A stretch of DNA of 64,000 bases, taken from the NCBI GenBank assembly GCA_977006965.1, contig OZ345370.1:62001-126000 (forward strand). The letters run 5' to 3'. The notes under the pieces are model-generated. The model made no database searches. It was given only the letters and a program-made list of their open reading frames with translations, and was not told the DNA's origin. Source of the stretch: Phymatolithon calcareum. Taxonomy: Eukaryota > Rhodophyta > Florideophyceae > Hapalidiales. This document shows, one piece after another, positions 36,601 through 51,600 of this stretch (position 1 is its first letter; each line of letters starts with the position of its first letter). The position numbers and the translations under genes are program-made.

Positions 36601-39600
36601 AAGTAGTCCTTCCTTGGGGACAGCCTGAAACATACAAAAGTAAAGGTAGTCAACCACTTTTGCAAAAAACCACAAATTTAAGGAAGCTGCGCGGTCCATA
36701 ATCAAATCGAACCATTCGACAAAGCTAGGGAGAATGCAGTTCCTACCCCCAGAACTCAATATAAGCCACAGACGCGCTGAAACTACCCTAAATCAGCTTG
36801 CCGCAGAATATTGCTCGCTAGTGACAGGTTTTCAAGATGGTTCGGTTGATTACGACCCTATGCAAGGCCTGCTCAGCCGGAATGTAGGAGAAAGTTGAGC
36901 ATCTACTCCTACGCTGTAATGAACGGACTGTATCAAGACGCCAGACTATTGGTAGAGTTGGCACCAAAACGGTAGAGGATATTTGCAATGAGAAACCGCT
37001 CGAAGTACTCAAATTCGTGAACAATGAGGGGGTATTCGAAAAAATCTCCAGGCTCTAACTTAAGTTAGCTTTTTCTGCAATAAAAGAAAGAAAGGAAGGA
37101 AGCTTCTTGCTTGCTTCAATTCGTCGTGCTCGTGTCTCCTTGTATCTGCTTGGTTCGAATTCCTCTCGCATTGTGGGCTCGTGTGAGTCTTCGCATTCAA
37201 ATTCAGTCTCTTGATGCCTTTTCATCGATCCTAGTATGCGTTGGAGCACGAGAAAATCCATCACTTTACAGAGTCTCAAGCACTCACCTAGAATTAATTT
37301 TTCCACAACGAAACTCTATTGAAGATCATTCCCCGGCATCTCATCCACGTGGGTCTGTCTCTTATATGCCGTACTCCTGGCAAGTAGTTATCGAAATTTT
37401 AGCGGAACTGTCATCTTCGGCACCCTTCCCGAGAGATAGGTACGAAATACAGTTTTCCAGCGAACTAGTTGGGGACGAAGAGCTCCTAAGTAGCTCACAG
37501 ACCATAGTAGAACGCTGATTAGCGACATAATATGTGGCTGAACAAGTCGCCAAGACTTATATTTTCGGCATGCCGAATTATCGTGAACGTCGAGACACAA
37601 GTCAGTACCCTCGTTTCACAAAATAAAAACTCAGTAAATCTTGGAGGTCTCTACACTGGCTTAGCCGATACTTGCGCAAATGAAGTCATTAAAAGCTCCC
37701 ACGTCGGCAGCTGTTGAAAATGCTCGTCGTGCAGGCATCACTTGGACAAAAATAATCCGTACAGAAATCGCAAGGGTATGCAAATCAAAACCCGAAAAGA
37801 AAGTCTGCTTTCGGCTTTGAAATTCGCATTCCAGTGCAGGATGGGGGTTGGATCGATGTTGTGGACAATCCATTTCATCTTGGAAGTGATCAGGGAAAAC
37901 GACACTCTAATGTACAGCAAACATCTCAAAATATAGACGAGGCGCCGGGCGAGAGTGGCTAAAACAATGAATGCACAATTCGCGTAAAGTATCCGATGCA
38001 AACGTATATGCTGTTCTCGAAAAAGTTCTTATGTTCTCTCCTAGCGGATGAGAACTAGGTCGTGATAGGCTGAAAACAATCGATAGCTCATCCTGCTAAT
38101 GGGGGGGGGTGTTAATTTAAACTAAACTAATCGGTACAGTATTCGTCGGTTTCGTCTCTGAAACAGTTGGGTACTCTCATCACAGTAGCTCACAATACAA
38201 TTCTGATACTGCCGTTCGCCACAATTGAAAACCATCGGTCTTCAAGACGCAAATTCGGTTGATGATCTAAATCTCCCAAAACTGCAAATACAGCTCTGCG
38301 AAAAAGATGGTCGTCCAACGCCGTCACAATTCTACGTTCGAAGATGCGCGTTCCAGTGCGGGTTGAGGGCTCTGACCTGATGTGGTTTCACTTGGTGCAA
38401 AATCCATCGCTTGACACGTGGGTGTCGCGGACTCGGCTTCTGATAGCGAAAGCGGACGCCAGCTTACAACAAAACTTGCAGGTGGTCTTTCCTGCAAAAC
38501 GAGATATACTGACACTAGACAAAACTACTCGACCACCGAGTTCCGGTTCGTGCTTGCTCCTGAATCGCACTTTCGCGACTATTGTATGTCGCCTCATCAT
38601 ATACTTTAGGTCGAAGTCGTTTCTCGGCACTCTCTCCTTGCCCTGACACGCTCTAGAGGAAGAAGATTTCAATTTCTTTTTTTAAAAGACTCACAGTCTT
38701 ACGGGCTTCCTGAAGTGCTGATTAGCTTTTACCAGTTCATCCTCCTTGCTTGTCTTCTTGTAATATCCCCTTGTTTCCCTGATCGGTTATACTTTAGCTT
38801 CTTGGTGTTCAAAACGATCTTCATCGTTTTCTGTGCTATCGATGAGGTTCTTACTAAATAGCAATAGCTCGTCCACAGCTTTCTCAGTTACGATAAAAGG
38901 AACTCTCTCTGCCGTAAGGCCGAGAGTAAGGTCTGAAAAAGATTGCACTGACTGCCGCCAAATGTAGCGAGAGTATGACATCTGGAAACGTTTGTAAGCA
39001 CCATAGCAGATGAGATGATTCGTTGACTAAGAATGAAGCGATTCAATACTGTCTTTCTTCTGCCTCAATTCTCTGTGCGGAACATGTGGCTGATGAGACA
39101 GCAGTGAAGCCATGCCGTGATCACGATCAAGTCTTACACACTGTCTGGCTGTCGTCATCCCAAACTGGCAATGAGAAAATATGGCTGCTTGAGCTGCTAT
39201 CGTCCACGATTTTCTTCTGTTAACTCTCACGCTGTTCTCACAGGAGCTTCTTAGAGTAAGTTCATTTCCGCTCCGACAACGGGCGGTGTCACTATTTCGG
39301 AGTAGCTAACTCTCTGGATTCCGAAGAAGCAAGGAGATTGATTGGCCACTGGACGTTCAAGAACGAAAGATTCTACATACCGCTGCGACGGTGTTTCGCG
39401 CACTACTTCAGGATGCGCTAGCACACGTTGTGAAACCTTCACAGGATTACCTGTGCTCTGTCATGCTATGTACAAATGCACCATACCGAGAATTTTTCGC
39501 AGTAAAAAGGCCATTGATGGCCATGATTCGTGACGCAGATTGTTCAAATAAGAGCAATCAGTTTGGAAAGAAGAGTCGCAGCCCAACATTGGTAGCTTTG

Positions 39601-42600
39601 TGCAGTCCCTTTGTCCGTGAGTAAGATGCGGGAGAGATGCTTCCATCCACACGAATGCATAGTTGCACCGTCGCGGTGGAGCCCTAAGCTCTGGTGTGGA
39701 AAAGGGAGACACGGCAGAGACTTAAATTTGGGAATCCCTACTTGGATTTGCAGCAGTATACAACAGTGCATGGAATGGCAATGGTACTACTGAGTGACTG
39801 TACCGAGCAATAGTAAAGCCAGTGTCTCTCCCCCAAAAAAAGCAAGGGGCATCGTGAATCGCAATGTATTCTACTCAATTTCTCCCATTGAGTGTGGGAT
39901 GGGGTGGTCGGCAGGACAGAACAAACAAAAGGACTGGACAATTAATCAAAATTCCACAAACGAACATCAAGAGCTCTGTCTTGACACGTATCGACAGGAC
40001 TTATGGATTGCAGATAGGGCTGAATACTGTTGAAGGAAAATTTATTTCCGATTTCGCCGTAGATCTCGCAGATATAACGGCCATGTTTTATCAGCTTAGG
40101 ACCGTAATTGTAATTACGAATATTCAAAACAACCCGCCGTGGCACTGCGCATTGTATTTTACAGGCTGTATCAGAAGTAATCAGAACTGATTCTGTTTCG
40201 TCACATAGAGAAGCCTTAATTGCCTGTACGACTGATTCACGTTAGAAACTATTCTCGTGTCCATGATTGATTTTGGAGTGCAACTACAGTAGTTGTTCCA
40301 CATCATGTGTAGAAATTCCCCATTTCCCGACATAATCCACACCCTACAGTGACATTGAGGACTTTTCAAAACATAATCTAGGGAGAGAGCATCCGCGAGC
40401 AGCAGTTTACAGCAGCGCAATGCAGAAGTGCCCTTAGATACGCGCCGTTGCAACTGAAATAACTGGCCAGTACAATATCTGCACCGTGCAAACTCAATCA
40501 CCACATTTTAGAAATGTGCAGTTTCAGACCCTTCCTCGGCTCTTCCTTCCTTTTCCGCTTGTTTCTGTGCGAAGCATGCGCATTGGACAAAATGCGTCAT
40601 CTAGGCTAACCACTTTTTGTGAAATGGAGATTTTCACCGTTAACTATTTTGGTCTTTAAAAATAGTTTTGATACTGATAACTAAACGATAACGATACCTC
40701 TTGCCGTGGCAATTGATACAGTGATATCAGCTATCGATACGAGCGCGCAGTAGGACAAAACGGTTGTCCCAGGCGACAGTGAAAAAAACAATTCACCTAT
40801 ATTTGTAAGCGTTCTGAGGAAAATGAAAGGGTATGCTTTTATTAATAATAAGAGACAACTAATAAGCGGTCGTCCCCTAGATCCCTCTTGTTGGAAATAC
40901 TGCAAACGATGTAGACCGTAGTGTTGCTTAGCTCTACAAACGGCGATGGCTGTCAATGCAGCTCAGGGAGCAAAGGGGTATATTTGGACTTCTTGCTTGT
41001 CCATGGAAGGTCGAAAAGGATTCATCTGAACAGTATTCTTGGGCTACCAACACGCCATGTCACATTTCATGCAGGAGGATTTTGCGCTGCATTATAAATT
41101 CAGTGCAACACACTAACTTCGGGTATCTAGTAGGTGCCCGATTGCAAGAACTTCATTAAAAAATAGGAGTTCCTTGTCATATTCGGAGTCCAAGGAAATT
41201 TTACACAACGGCTATTGAAAGGAATATTCATTGACCAATTTCGTCTCTTAGGTCGAGCGGCGTGCGGAGAGGCACGTGATAATTCGAGGAACAACAGAAC
41301 TTTTCTTCAGAAAGAGTGACATCTTCCCAAATCACTAATACGAGCAAAAACAGTGTCCAAGCAATCTGTTCCATCTCCTTCCGACACTGCAATGTGCATT
41401 GCCCAGCCGAAAGCAGAGTTTTTTATGCGATGACGGGCAACATCTTCCTGTCTATCTGCCCGCATCCTGTTTTCGAAGCCGCATTAAAACGTTTCGTTAT
41501 ACGAGCGGGGGAGACGGGTTTGACGAAAAGAAACATACCACTGACGTGCAGCTGCATCCGCCCCGATGGATTCCATCAGTAAGCATCGGCGAAGGCAGTG
41601 TGGGAGTCTCCAGTCTGTATTGAATTGCATAGTTGCGAATCGAGCACATTGTCTTGTGTGTGTCGACATTCAAGCAAATTCGGACCAACACAAACTTATC
41701 TATTACTGAATCAAAAAATGGACAAAGATCTCTCGAATCCAGTAAATCAGAGCGCTGCTTTGCATCTTCCAAGGCTGCTGGCTACCTAAAAAGCTCTTCG
41801 CCTCTAACAAGCTCCCAGTGTGTTCCACACCGTATGACGTCGCCCTTGTCGACACAAGGGGGAAATTGTATGTTTTTTAGTTTAGAAGCCTTCAACACCG
41901 GCGCACGCCAACGCCAGAGCAGCTTCGCATTGCGATTTAACATTCCGGGGAAGACTACAATGTATCGCCTCCACCATCACACCGCCATCTCCTCTTTCAT
42001 CTCGATTTCTAGCATCATTATTTTGTTCATCGCTTCTTTCACTTCCTCTTCTGCTCTGTCATCCATCTGCGGTTTGCCGGCACGAGGCGTTGCCGCGGTC
42101 CATAGGATTCATTGTTTAAGTTCATTTTCAAAAGAACAACCTGAACAATGAATCCAAATTTTTTCAGCGGTGGTTAAAATCTATGCGAGATTCACTGCAC
42201 CAAAAGAGCAGCACTAGCAGCAGGGGAACGAAGAACGAGACGAGCAATAGCCACTGCTCTAAGAGCTGCATTGACCGCGATGCGGCGCTTCTGGAGCTAT
42301 GTAACTGTACGCGCAACCCCGTTCGCTGTATCTCCAACAAACATTGGTGAATACCACTTTTTTAATTTCCATTGGATCCATTCTGAAAACTAAATTGATT
42401 GTAGTTTTTTGTTACAAACGTTTGCTTTTTTCAGCAATATATGCAGGGTCTGTGCACTTTCAGTTTGGTAGCTGGAAATTAGGGTCAAACTACGATTTAG
42501 GGGCTCTTCGTGTGGTTGTTCGTCAAGCCTGAGATCTTTCCGTGTATCATATCTTCTTTGCCTCTTCGAGCTCTTACAGCCCAGGAAAGAGTCCTTTTCC

Positions 42601-45600
42601 ATTCTTCAAATACAGCGAACCCTTAGGATTGTCTCTTCGTACTTTTGTAATTCCGTTGGCTGCTCTTTTCTCTCGCACCACTGTTTGGCAGAGTGTGAAT
42701 CAGATCTGTTGCCGGTGGTATTTCACAACGATCAGGTGTCCATTTCTAAAAGACGCATCCGCATCCTTCTTGAAAATACTTTTTTGCCTTGTCGGAACTG
42801 CCATCGTCGACCTTATGTTGTGAACGATTTAGTATTCCTTCAACAACAAAAAAAGAGGTTACTGAGTCCCTCTCCCTACCCCTGACGCGCTCTGAAGGTG
42901 GAAGATAGCATTGAATCATGCCATCTGCAGAAACATTTTTCTTACTCGCAGCGGAAGTGATCGAAATATCTCTATTGTGAAGCAAGTCGACTAAACACAC
43001 TTTTTTCTGCATTGTGCGCACGGGTCTCTGTGTCGGACATTCCGAGCCTTGGATGTGAGTGCGCGTTCCTCTCCGGAGAACGATCCGGGCGTTGAACCAG
43101 AGAACGATCCGTGCCGTGTACTTTTCACTTGAACAAGGCTTAAATTTTCTGATGTAGCCACTTTCCCTTTCCCCGTGCCTATGCCAATATTTCTAGCTTC
43201 TCTGATGTCCTTCAGCTCGTTTCTGTCATTTGGGCGATTCGTGCTGTATTACCACGTTTGCCAACAAGTTGGACGACATCAGAAAAGGTGCAGTGTAGGA
43301 GAAAAAAGATCTCCCTTGTTTGTTCTACTGTACCACCCGAAAAATGAGGAAAAATTATATAATAATTGTTGAAGGACATATCCAGCTCCCTCTCGTCGCA
43401 GATTAAAATCTGACCCGAGCACCGAGCTAACCATCCACTCACCATTCATAAAATAACCCTTTGGAGCTGTCCAAGTCAGCGTTAACAATTTATTAGAATG
43501 CCGTGTACATCGGTATAATACACGCTGGTGGTCATTGTTACTTTTATAGGGTCTTCACGTCCGTGCGTGAAGACCCTATAAAAGTAACAATTTTTATGAT
43601 ATCTGAATTTCTTTCCTCGGCCGAGGAATGAAATTTAGATATCGTAAAGCTGTACGTTTATTCGCCTTACACTAAGGCTTCCCCTTTCTATAAAAGGGTT
43701 ATTCTTCGATGTCAATTAGCACTGAAGAATTGTCAACAATAAATTTGGGCGTAGCGTAAAGCTCCCCAACATTTTCAGAAACGAAGTGCTGTATCTTTTG
43801 TGCACTGCGAATGTACCATAACGAGCAGAAGCATTTCATGAGAAGCCCCTCAAGTCCGTTCTCGCAGAATATCCCAGTTATATAGCTGACGCCTTTTGTC
43901 ATATTTTTCGATGTCATTTAAATAACACGTTTGAGCACCATTATTGATGTATCACAGCCGTCTCGATTTAAGAGCATCATATGCCAAGCACTGTCGTTTG
44001 ATACTTCATCGGTCTCGTTTGGCAAAGTGCACTCCCATTTCTCGTTGACGATCAACTCACAGCTGTGCACACTGCAAAAGTTGAGCTACCATTATTTTAT
44101 CACCCATGCCGACACACCTCAACTCTGCACAACGCGCCACCCCAACTGAACTTTGCAGCCGCATCCTGCTCTCCCTTCCCCCTCTGCGCTTGGGTCCGAG
44201 TCCCGCCCCGCCTTTCGCCGCCCGCATATTACTGATCGATCTTCGTCTTCGTCCAAGGGCAGTGACGAATCGTCGCTACCACCGTGGCCTTGCTGACACC
44301 AGCCGTGCTGTCAACCGCATTCGGCGCAGACCTTTCTTCATCTCCTGCGTCGTGGCCCGCCCTCCCGCATTCTCAGCACAGCGCAGCGGTTCACATGACG
44401 CCCAAACAGAAGCGCAGTCCCCCCCTGGGCGACCTCCGGAAGATTGTTTGGCTCCGACGCCCAATCGATGACTTCGTCGCTCGAGGCATCCCCGTCCACA
44501 CCACTCCCGATGCACGCGACCCTTCTAAACTAAGCTTTGATTGGGATTTGTGGGTTCCGTCGCAGCTCAGGCTCGACCTCTGGCTGCCCGGAGTCAACTC
44601 ATCGAACCCAATCTGGTGCAAAATTGTCGCCGATTGGAAAGCTGCTCGTCCGCCTAAAGCACTCGTCGTTCCCGACGACCAGCTTCGTGACTCATTGACC
44701 AACGCAATAGTGAAACTCATCGTCGCCGGTTTCATAGCAAGGGCGTATAAGGCGCCAAACAATGACCCAATGAAACTCGATATCGACAGGCGGAAACACA
44801 TCAATACCGTCTACAGCAGACTCAAGGGGCAGGCGGAAGCTCCGAGTAAGGTTAAGTTCATTGACGTCCTCAATCTCGCACTTGCCCTGTCCGACTTCGA
44901 GGAACTGCATCGAAACAGCCGGGCTTATTCGCCAAAAATCGTTCTAAATACCCACCCAATTCCTATCGTTCGAGAAAGGCTCAGGCAAATTTGCAAGCTT
45001 GGCAGTAACGTGACCGTCGTACGAGAATCTCCCGAAAAACTACTTATCGCTGTCCGCGACTTCATAGGGTACCTCCGCAACCAGGTCAGTCTAGTTCATT
45101 GGATCCCGTGGTATGTCGTGCTCCCGATTAATCCGGCTATTTCAGAGTCGTACGAACGTGTGGCACGCGACTTTTGCAACGGCTTGCCCTCCCTCGACAT
45201 GTCTTGGAGCACTGAGTCGAAGGATGCACTTTCAGAACCCCAGACTGGCATACTCTCGAATTGGATGGTTTTGCTGCTTGATTCAACGCACGTCCGCCGC
45301 TGGTCAGTTCTGGCGCACTTTGTAAACAAAGCACGCCGCAAGTCCAAGTTGACCGTTTCGGACATGTCTTACGTGGTCGTGAAAGTTCTTCTCATCTCGG
45401 CAGCGGAACAGTGTGGCAAATTGGAAGCACCCAATATGCGCAAAAAAATCGAAGCTGTTGCCAACTCTCAGAAGATTTCTTCTCACACCGGAATTTCCTT
45501 CTACGATATGGTCAAGCTGGCCATGAATATTGTGTCTGCGAAAAAACTGGTTACTACTACAGTTCAGCTCTCGAACTGTTATCCAACGGGGAGACGATAC

Positions 45601-48600
45601 ATCGCTGTGAATCAAGTCTCTAACGATGTCAGGTCGGGCATACTGCGGGTTTTGAGTTGTTTAAACTCGTCTTCCAACTCAAGCGTCCTCGATAAGATCG
45701 GTGGGCCCCTCAATTTGCTGCGTCTCGGCATGGAGTACGCACATTCAGCACCTAAGACACTGGAGTCTATTGAGTACCAGCAGAAATTAATTGGTCTATT
45801 TTTCAATCAACCGGTCCTAGAAAAATGTGTTTTGCCAAACCTTGAGCAGAATCATCTATGTCGCTTGATTGGGACCGCTTCGTTATCGACTGCTGTATCA
45901 ACGAACAGGAAAAGGTGTGCCCGCGACGCGGCGACAGATAATGATCAGAGAACTCGTCGTCGGCGTACGATTGAAACGAATGAAATGTCTTCTTCGCCGC
46001 CAAGAAGTCTGTCGATTTTTCCAAACGCTGTAAACAAGTTACACAGTCTGCCACAGCGTGATGGAAGTCAAAGTTGTGCAAACAATGAATTTTCGACCTT
46101 GATTGACGGCGTGCTGGTCGATAGTGTCATGGCGGATGTGTCCCTGTTCCCTAATCAAATGTCTCGACATTGGGATTGGGGTGTGCTTTCAGGCGGTGCC
46201 ATTTTCGGAGACTATGACTTTGGATACAGGAGGGTTAAGCACTTCCCAAGTCGTTTGCTAAAATTGATTGAGGCAGTGCGAAGGGGACACCTGAACGCCG
46301 CCAACCAGATGCTGGGTATTATCAGCAACACTGGGTTGGCTCCACTCCCACGCAACTGGTTGGATCATGTCCTCAGGACTCTGAAGCGTGTTGCGGTGAG
46401 ATGTGTACAACCTGCAATCATGCTGGCACAGCTGCTACACCGAGGAGCACCAGGCATTGAACCGTTGCCTGAGGAGGCGAAAGGTGTGTACGAATTCATG
46501 TTGAAGGATATGGCGGCCGATAATACGCAGCGAGGGATCGTACACAGCAACCTGGGGGCAATCCATCTCTACAGCAACCGCCGCCCAATGTCAACGTTGT
46601 GTCCGGATACTGCGAAGGCGATACTTCATTTTCAGATCGCGTACGCTTGCGGTAATGAGTTTGCACTCACAAATTTGGGAAACCTATACCAGAGCTTGAG
46701 GGACTTTGGAATGGCAGCGATGTATTATCTGGAACATTTTGCTGCGAAATACGACCATGGCATTACCTACTTCTCAGTCTCGGAGGCGAGCGGGATCAAC
46801 GGGTGCATGCGGAAGCGAACGGATTATGCGCTGCGCTTGACAAACAAACGTATGAAGCAGAAGTTCCTCCATTTCTTGCTGTCGAGCAAAGTTGAGAAAT
46901 GTGTGGGCTGTGCGGAGGAAGTTGTAGTCAATCACCACTTCGTCGATGGTGTCAATGACTATCAATGTGACGATGTATTGGGTGATTGGGGTCTTCCGTT
47001 GTCCGCACCCGTCCCAGTGTATGATCCTATGTCATGTGTCCCCGTGCCAAGGTAGAGCTACATGCGTTGCGAAATGGTGGACAGCACTTGGAGATGTGGC
47101 ATTCAGAAAAAGCTATCATGTGTCCCGTGTATGAGCGCTGCTTTCATCTCTCTTTCCATTTTGTACTGCAGAGAAACGTCCAGTCCGAATAGTGCAGCGA
47201 TGTCCGATGTCTGTGGCAGAACTTCTTTCTGTTATTGTATTCCAGAGAAGTCCCAGGCCCTGTGTGTCAGGGGAGTTGGATTTCAGATTCCTGAGCCATT
47301 TTTGGTAGATCTATAAGTCCCGCTTCCAGTACTGCTTTGCAGCTGTTGCCGGGTTTGGAACAAAAGGTGGAGAGGATAGCGCCAGGCTAACTTTGCGGAG
47401 CAGGCTTCCTGCTATCGTCCACACGGCAATGTGAAAGTTACTATGACAGATTCTTCATGCCAAAGCTCTAGTGATTCATTCTGGCAACAGTCCCAGTCGT
47501 CAATATTTTATGTGTTATTATGCAGTAAAGCCCGTAGAGCGTCTCAGGTACGCGTAGAAAATGTAAACCGAGCAAAGACGAGATGAAATGACGTCGTTGA
47601 ATCGGCAAAGTGTCATCATTCAACCATATCGTCATTAATTCTTGGATGTGTAACGTTCTCAGCGAAACTTGCCTCCGCCTTGTAGTTCATGTGTTTATGT
47701 CGCAGATGGATTGAAATTGCGTTGGTGAATATGTTGAAGAACAGCAAGTGATGAGCACTATAGTTGGACTGAGGGCGCTTTGTTTGGAATTTTCTGTGCC
47801 TATGTTTTTGATTTCCGCGCTGTAGGCCAAGGGGGAACTGCTGCCGACAAAGTAAGTTGGTACTGATTCAGATGTGGAAATTGTGGCACGTGATCGCGAT
47901 CTCAATGCAGTCCCCGAAAGCACCGCCGATCCCTGCCTACGCTGCAAAGGCAGAGGAAATGACCTCTGCCAATGTGCAATGATTTAATACACAATGTCAA
48001 GAAAGCTGGTGCCTTGTTGCGCATGGACGAGGCGCAGATGTTGACCTTGGCCGAGTGCCATTTCCAAGACAAGGCTGCCGCGTGGTGTATGTGCCTCGAA
48101 ACGCTATCCAGAAGTCCGCATCAGTTACTGACCGATGAGAAGGCACGCGCGAAAGTTAAGCCCATGAGTGTTCAGCTGAAGACTTCCATCCACAAACATA
48201 TGCATGATTTCCAAGAGTTGGTTCAGATTTGCTACACCCCGCTCTCTGAAGCCTTCTTGCTTTTCATGGACCTTCCTGAAACGTACAAAGAGGACCTTAC
48301 TAAGATATTCCCGACAGGAAACCCAACGGACATGATGAGCGTGTATGAACAATTCCATGCAATTGCCCTTGCTCGCCAGTGGCTTGTAAAGGAGACAAAT
48401 GAGATCAGGACAAATTCCGATGGCACCACAGCCACGGCAAAGCCGAGTCCTCTTAGATGTGGAGTAGCTGTAGAACAGCTCAAATATCCTGCAATAAAGA
48501 AAGAAAGCCGTGAATTAAGTTCGTTCCTATGCCAGCATTTTTTTAAATTCGCAGAGATGTAGATCACATTCAATTCCCCGCAGAAAGAGGGTACGAACAT

Positions 48601-51600
48601 GAGACTTCTCGACCTTCTGAACGTGCACAGCATGGAGTTTCGCATAAATTTCAAATCACTCTATCGTCGTGGATGTCGGGACAGACGAGATCACCAACCA
48701 TTCACCAGCATTTCGTTTTGCTCCGTCTTCGGTGACATGCTATGCACAACTGTCCGTCGCATCGCTGGTTGGTGTTATCTCTGTCAGAGCCATCATGTCA
48801 ATTTTGCTTCCAAGGAAGGCTTGCCCGTTGCCCGACGATTTTTCGGCACTATTAGATCAGACAGAACCTGACCCGATATTCACGTGAGCCCATTCCGTAA
48901 TTTGAATTCGCCGGGCAGACTGTGCCATCACACGGCCCCACTCGCCTCCGCCCACACGACGAAGCTATAGCGGCCGCTATACGAGCCCAACGCCGATTAA
49001 TCCGGTATGCACCCTGGACAACCGTTTTCCCAGCGGGCATCAATAAACAGATTATTGTTGAAAAACATTTACTGCCCACGCCAAGCATGGAAAAAGTACT
49101 GCGATAGACGCCTCCAACACCTTACTTTCATTCTCCTACTGGCCAAGGACATCGTGGTCATGCACACTGGAACAGTCGATTTTCTCATCTTGCCAATCGC
49201 TCATAAAATGTAAATGACGCTTAGAAAAGCTATTCCAAATTCGTGATCTGGAGATGGGGCATTCAAGAGACAGAAGCAATCACGTCAGAACAATAAGTGT
49301 GCGGCGGACTTATCGTGGGCCCCATTCTAGCGCTACACATATTAGAATTCTTTCGAATAGCTGACTGCAATGCCGCTCGCATGGCGCAAGTACCTGTGAT
49401 AACATTGGAGCCGGTTCATACAGACGAACGCGTGCTAGACACGTATGCGCCATTGGTACGTCTACTGCTGTTTCTGTCTCGCTGCACCATCTCTGACTTC
49501 GCACAAAGAGGACGCGATTTCGCGTGCACCCTCAGCAATTCGACACGGCGTCCCTGGAATGCTGCATAACGCGGTCAAGGATACCTCAAATGTACCATAA
49601 ACCCCAGCACGCCATACTGGACCGGAAGAAGAGGACTTACCGCGTCATCTGACTTTGACTGCGCAAACTGAAGTCGACAGGAAAATCAGTTTACACCAAA
49701 CATCACGAGTTCCACCACTTTCCACCCCTGCCCACCGCAAACCATCGAAACGATGCATACCAGCCCACGTTAATCTCAGTTTCAGTGGCGGCAGGGCTAA
49801 ACATACAACATGAAATCATTGCAACTTGCGTCTTGCGTCATGCCCCAAGATTGTCCCATCTGATTCGGAATTACAATTGCTAGAGAATGCCGCTCACATG
49901 CTGATGATAGAATGTGTGGGGGTGCATGATAACAAGGGCGCAAAGACTTACCAACTCGCGCGGGCAGCTTTTTCCTCTCGGAGCTACACCATTTTCAAAG
50001 ACAGCTGCAGCGCAACAAAACCGCCCAACGCACCGATTGGGAAGAGTTTGGTCTTGAGAAAGCTGAAGATATAGACACATGAAGAAAATGCGCTGATCCC
50101 AACATTAATGCACGAGCGATCTAGCACAGAGGCAATCTTAGTTTATTGCATCTGCAACACCTACTCCGTCTCCTCAACCTTAACGCGGGCGCCGGCATTG
50201 GTGACCTTAATGGCCAGTTGCGCGGCACGGTCCAGGATTGCAATTCGATTGCGCGATGACACGCCGTGCGCGATTTCGGCGCAAAACACGCGGTTTTGCA
50301 TCATGAGCATGTCAATCTCATTCGTGTTGTGCACCAAAAACTTGTAAAACCCGTTGGGAAGCATATGCTTCGTCTTCTTATTAGAACCGTATCCGATGTT
50401 GGGCATAGTCACTTTTCCGCGCCACTTGCGACGCACGCGTGAGTCAATACCCTTCTGGCGACGCCATGATTCGCTCACGCGGATCTTGGTATCGCTTTGA
50501 TGACGCTTGAACTTGCGCGTGCGCTTCTTGACGATCTTGGTCTTATTCAGAGATGTAACCATGGTGGCTGTCAACAATGGCGCGCGGATCGCAGGAATGC
50601 GTTAGCTTCGGGGTTTGAGACAGCGCTGTCGCGGCGCAGAGGAGAGCAAACAGGATCCGCCGAGGGCAGGTGAACTACGAAGAGCTGATGAGGGGAACGC
50701 ACCAGTTTGAGGCAGCGCTTCTGAGGCGGCCTTGCAAACCTATTCGGTCTTTGCTCCCCAACTGGCTGTTGAGCGACAATGCGATGGTATGGACGAGAGA
50801 CGGAGAGCCGCGCCGTTCGCCGTCGGCCAGCCCTAACTGAGTATGATAATGGATTCCTCAAAATATATTGATGAGGAGGAGTTTAAAAATATTCACAAAT
50901 TTCATCAAATTTCATATAGGTGTGATTAGATGATAGTGGTCCGAAGGCCGTTCTCGAACGCAATAATGGACCTTTCGGGCAATCCAGTGCTGCAATGGGA
51001 GACGAATACTCAGATTCACCACCCAGGCGAGAGGATCATTCGGTCGAACTATCGGTGCCTTTTTGACGCCAGAATGAATTCGCCGTCCACCTTGGCTGTC
51101 GCAACGGACGCGACTGCAGGCGCCAACACTGGAACAAACTCAGCGATGTCTGAAGTCGACGGCACCATACGACGGCGCCGTGGCCGCCCCCGCAAGAAAT
51201 CCGTCCCTGCTGAACGGCAGCGTCCGCGCGACATGCAGTCTACCAAGGTGAAGGACATCCTCTCAGGCATGAAGCGTCGCGAAGGTGGAATACCCATGCC
51301 CTCTTCCGTGGCACGCAACGCCGAACGTCGCAAGCGTCGTCGTCAAGGCGTGGACCCCGACGCGGCATCGGAGGCAGCGTCAGTTGCCGCATCCGCTGCA
51401 CCGTCAGGTCTGCCCTCCGAGTCGGACCGGACCGACACCGTGGTTGCACCGCAGGTCACAATTGACGCTGACGGGAACATCGTCGTCGATCAGGACAGCC
51501 TTGTCGTTAACGCCGGGGCGACTGTGAATGCGGAACGTGAGCGCGGGCATGTGACAACGATTGAGAATCTCGCTGTAGGTGCGCAGATCACATCGGCAAG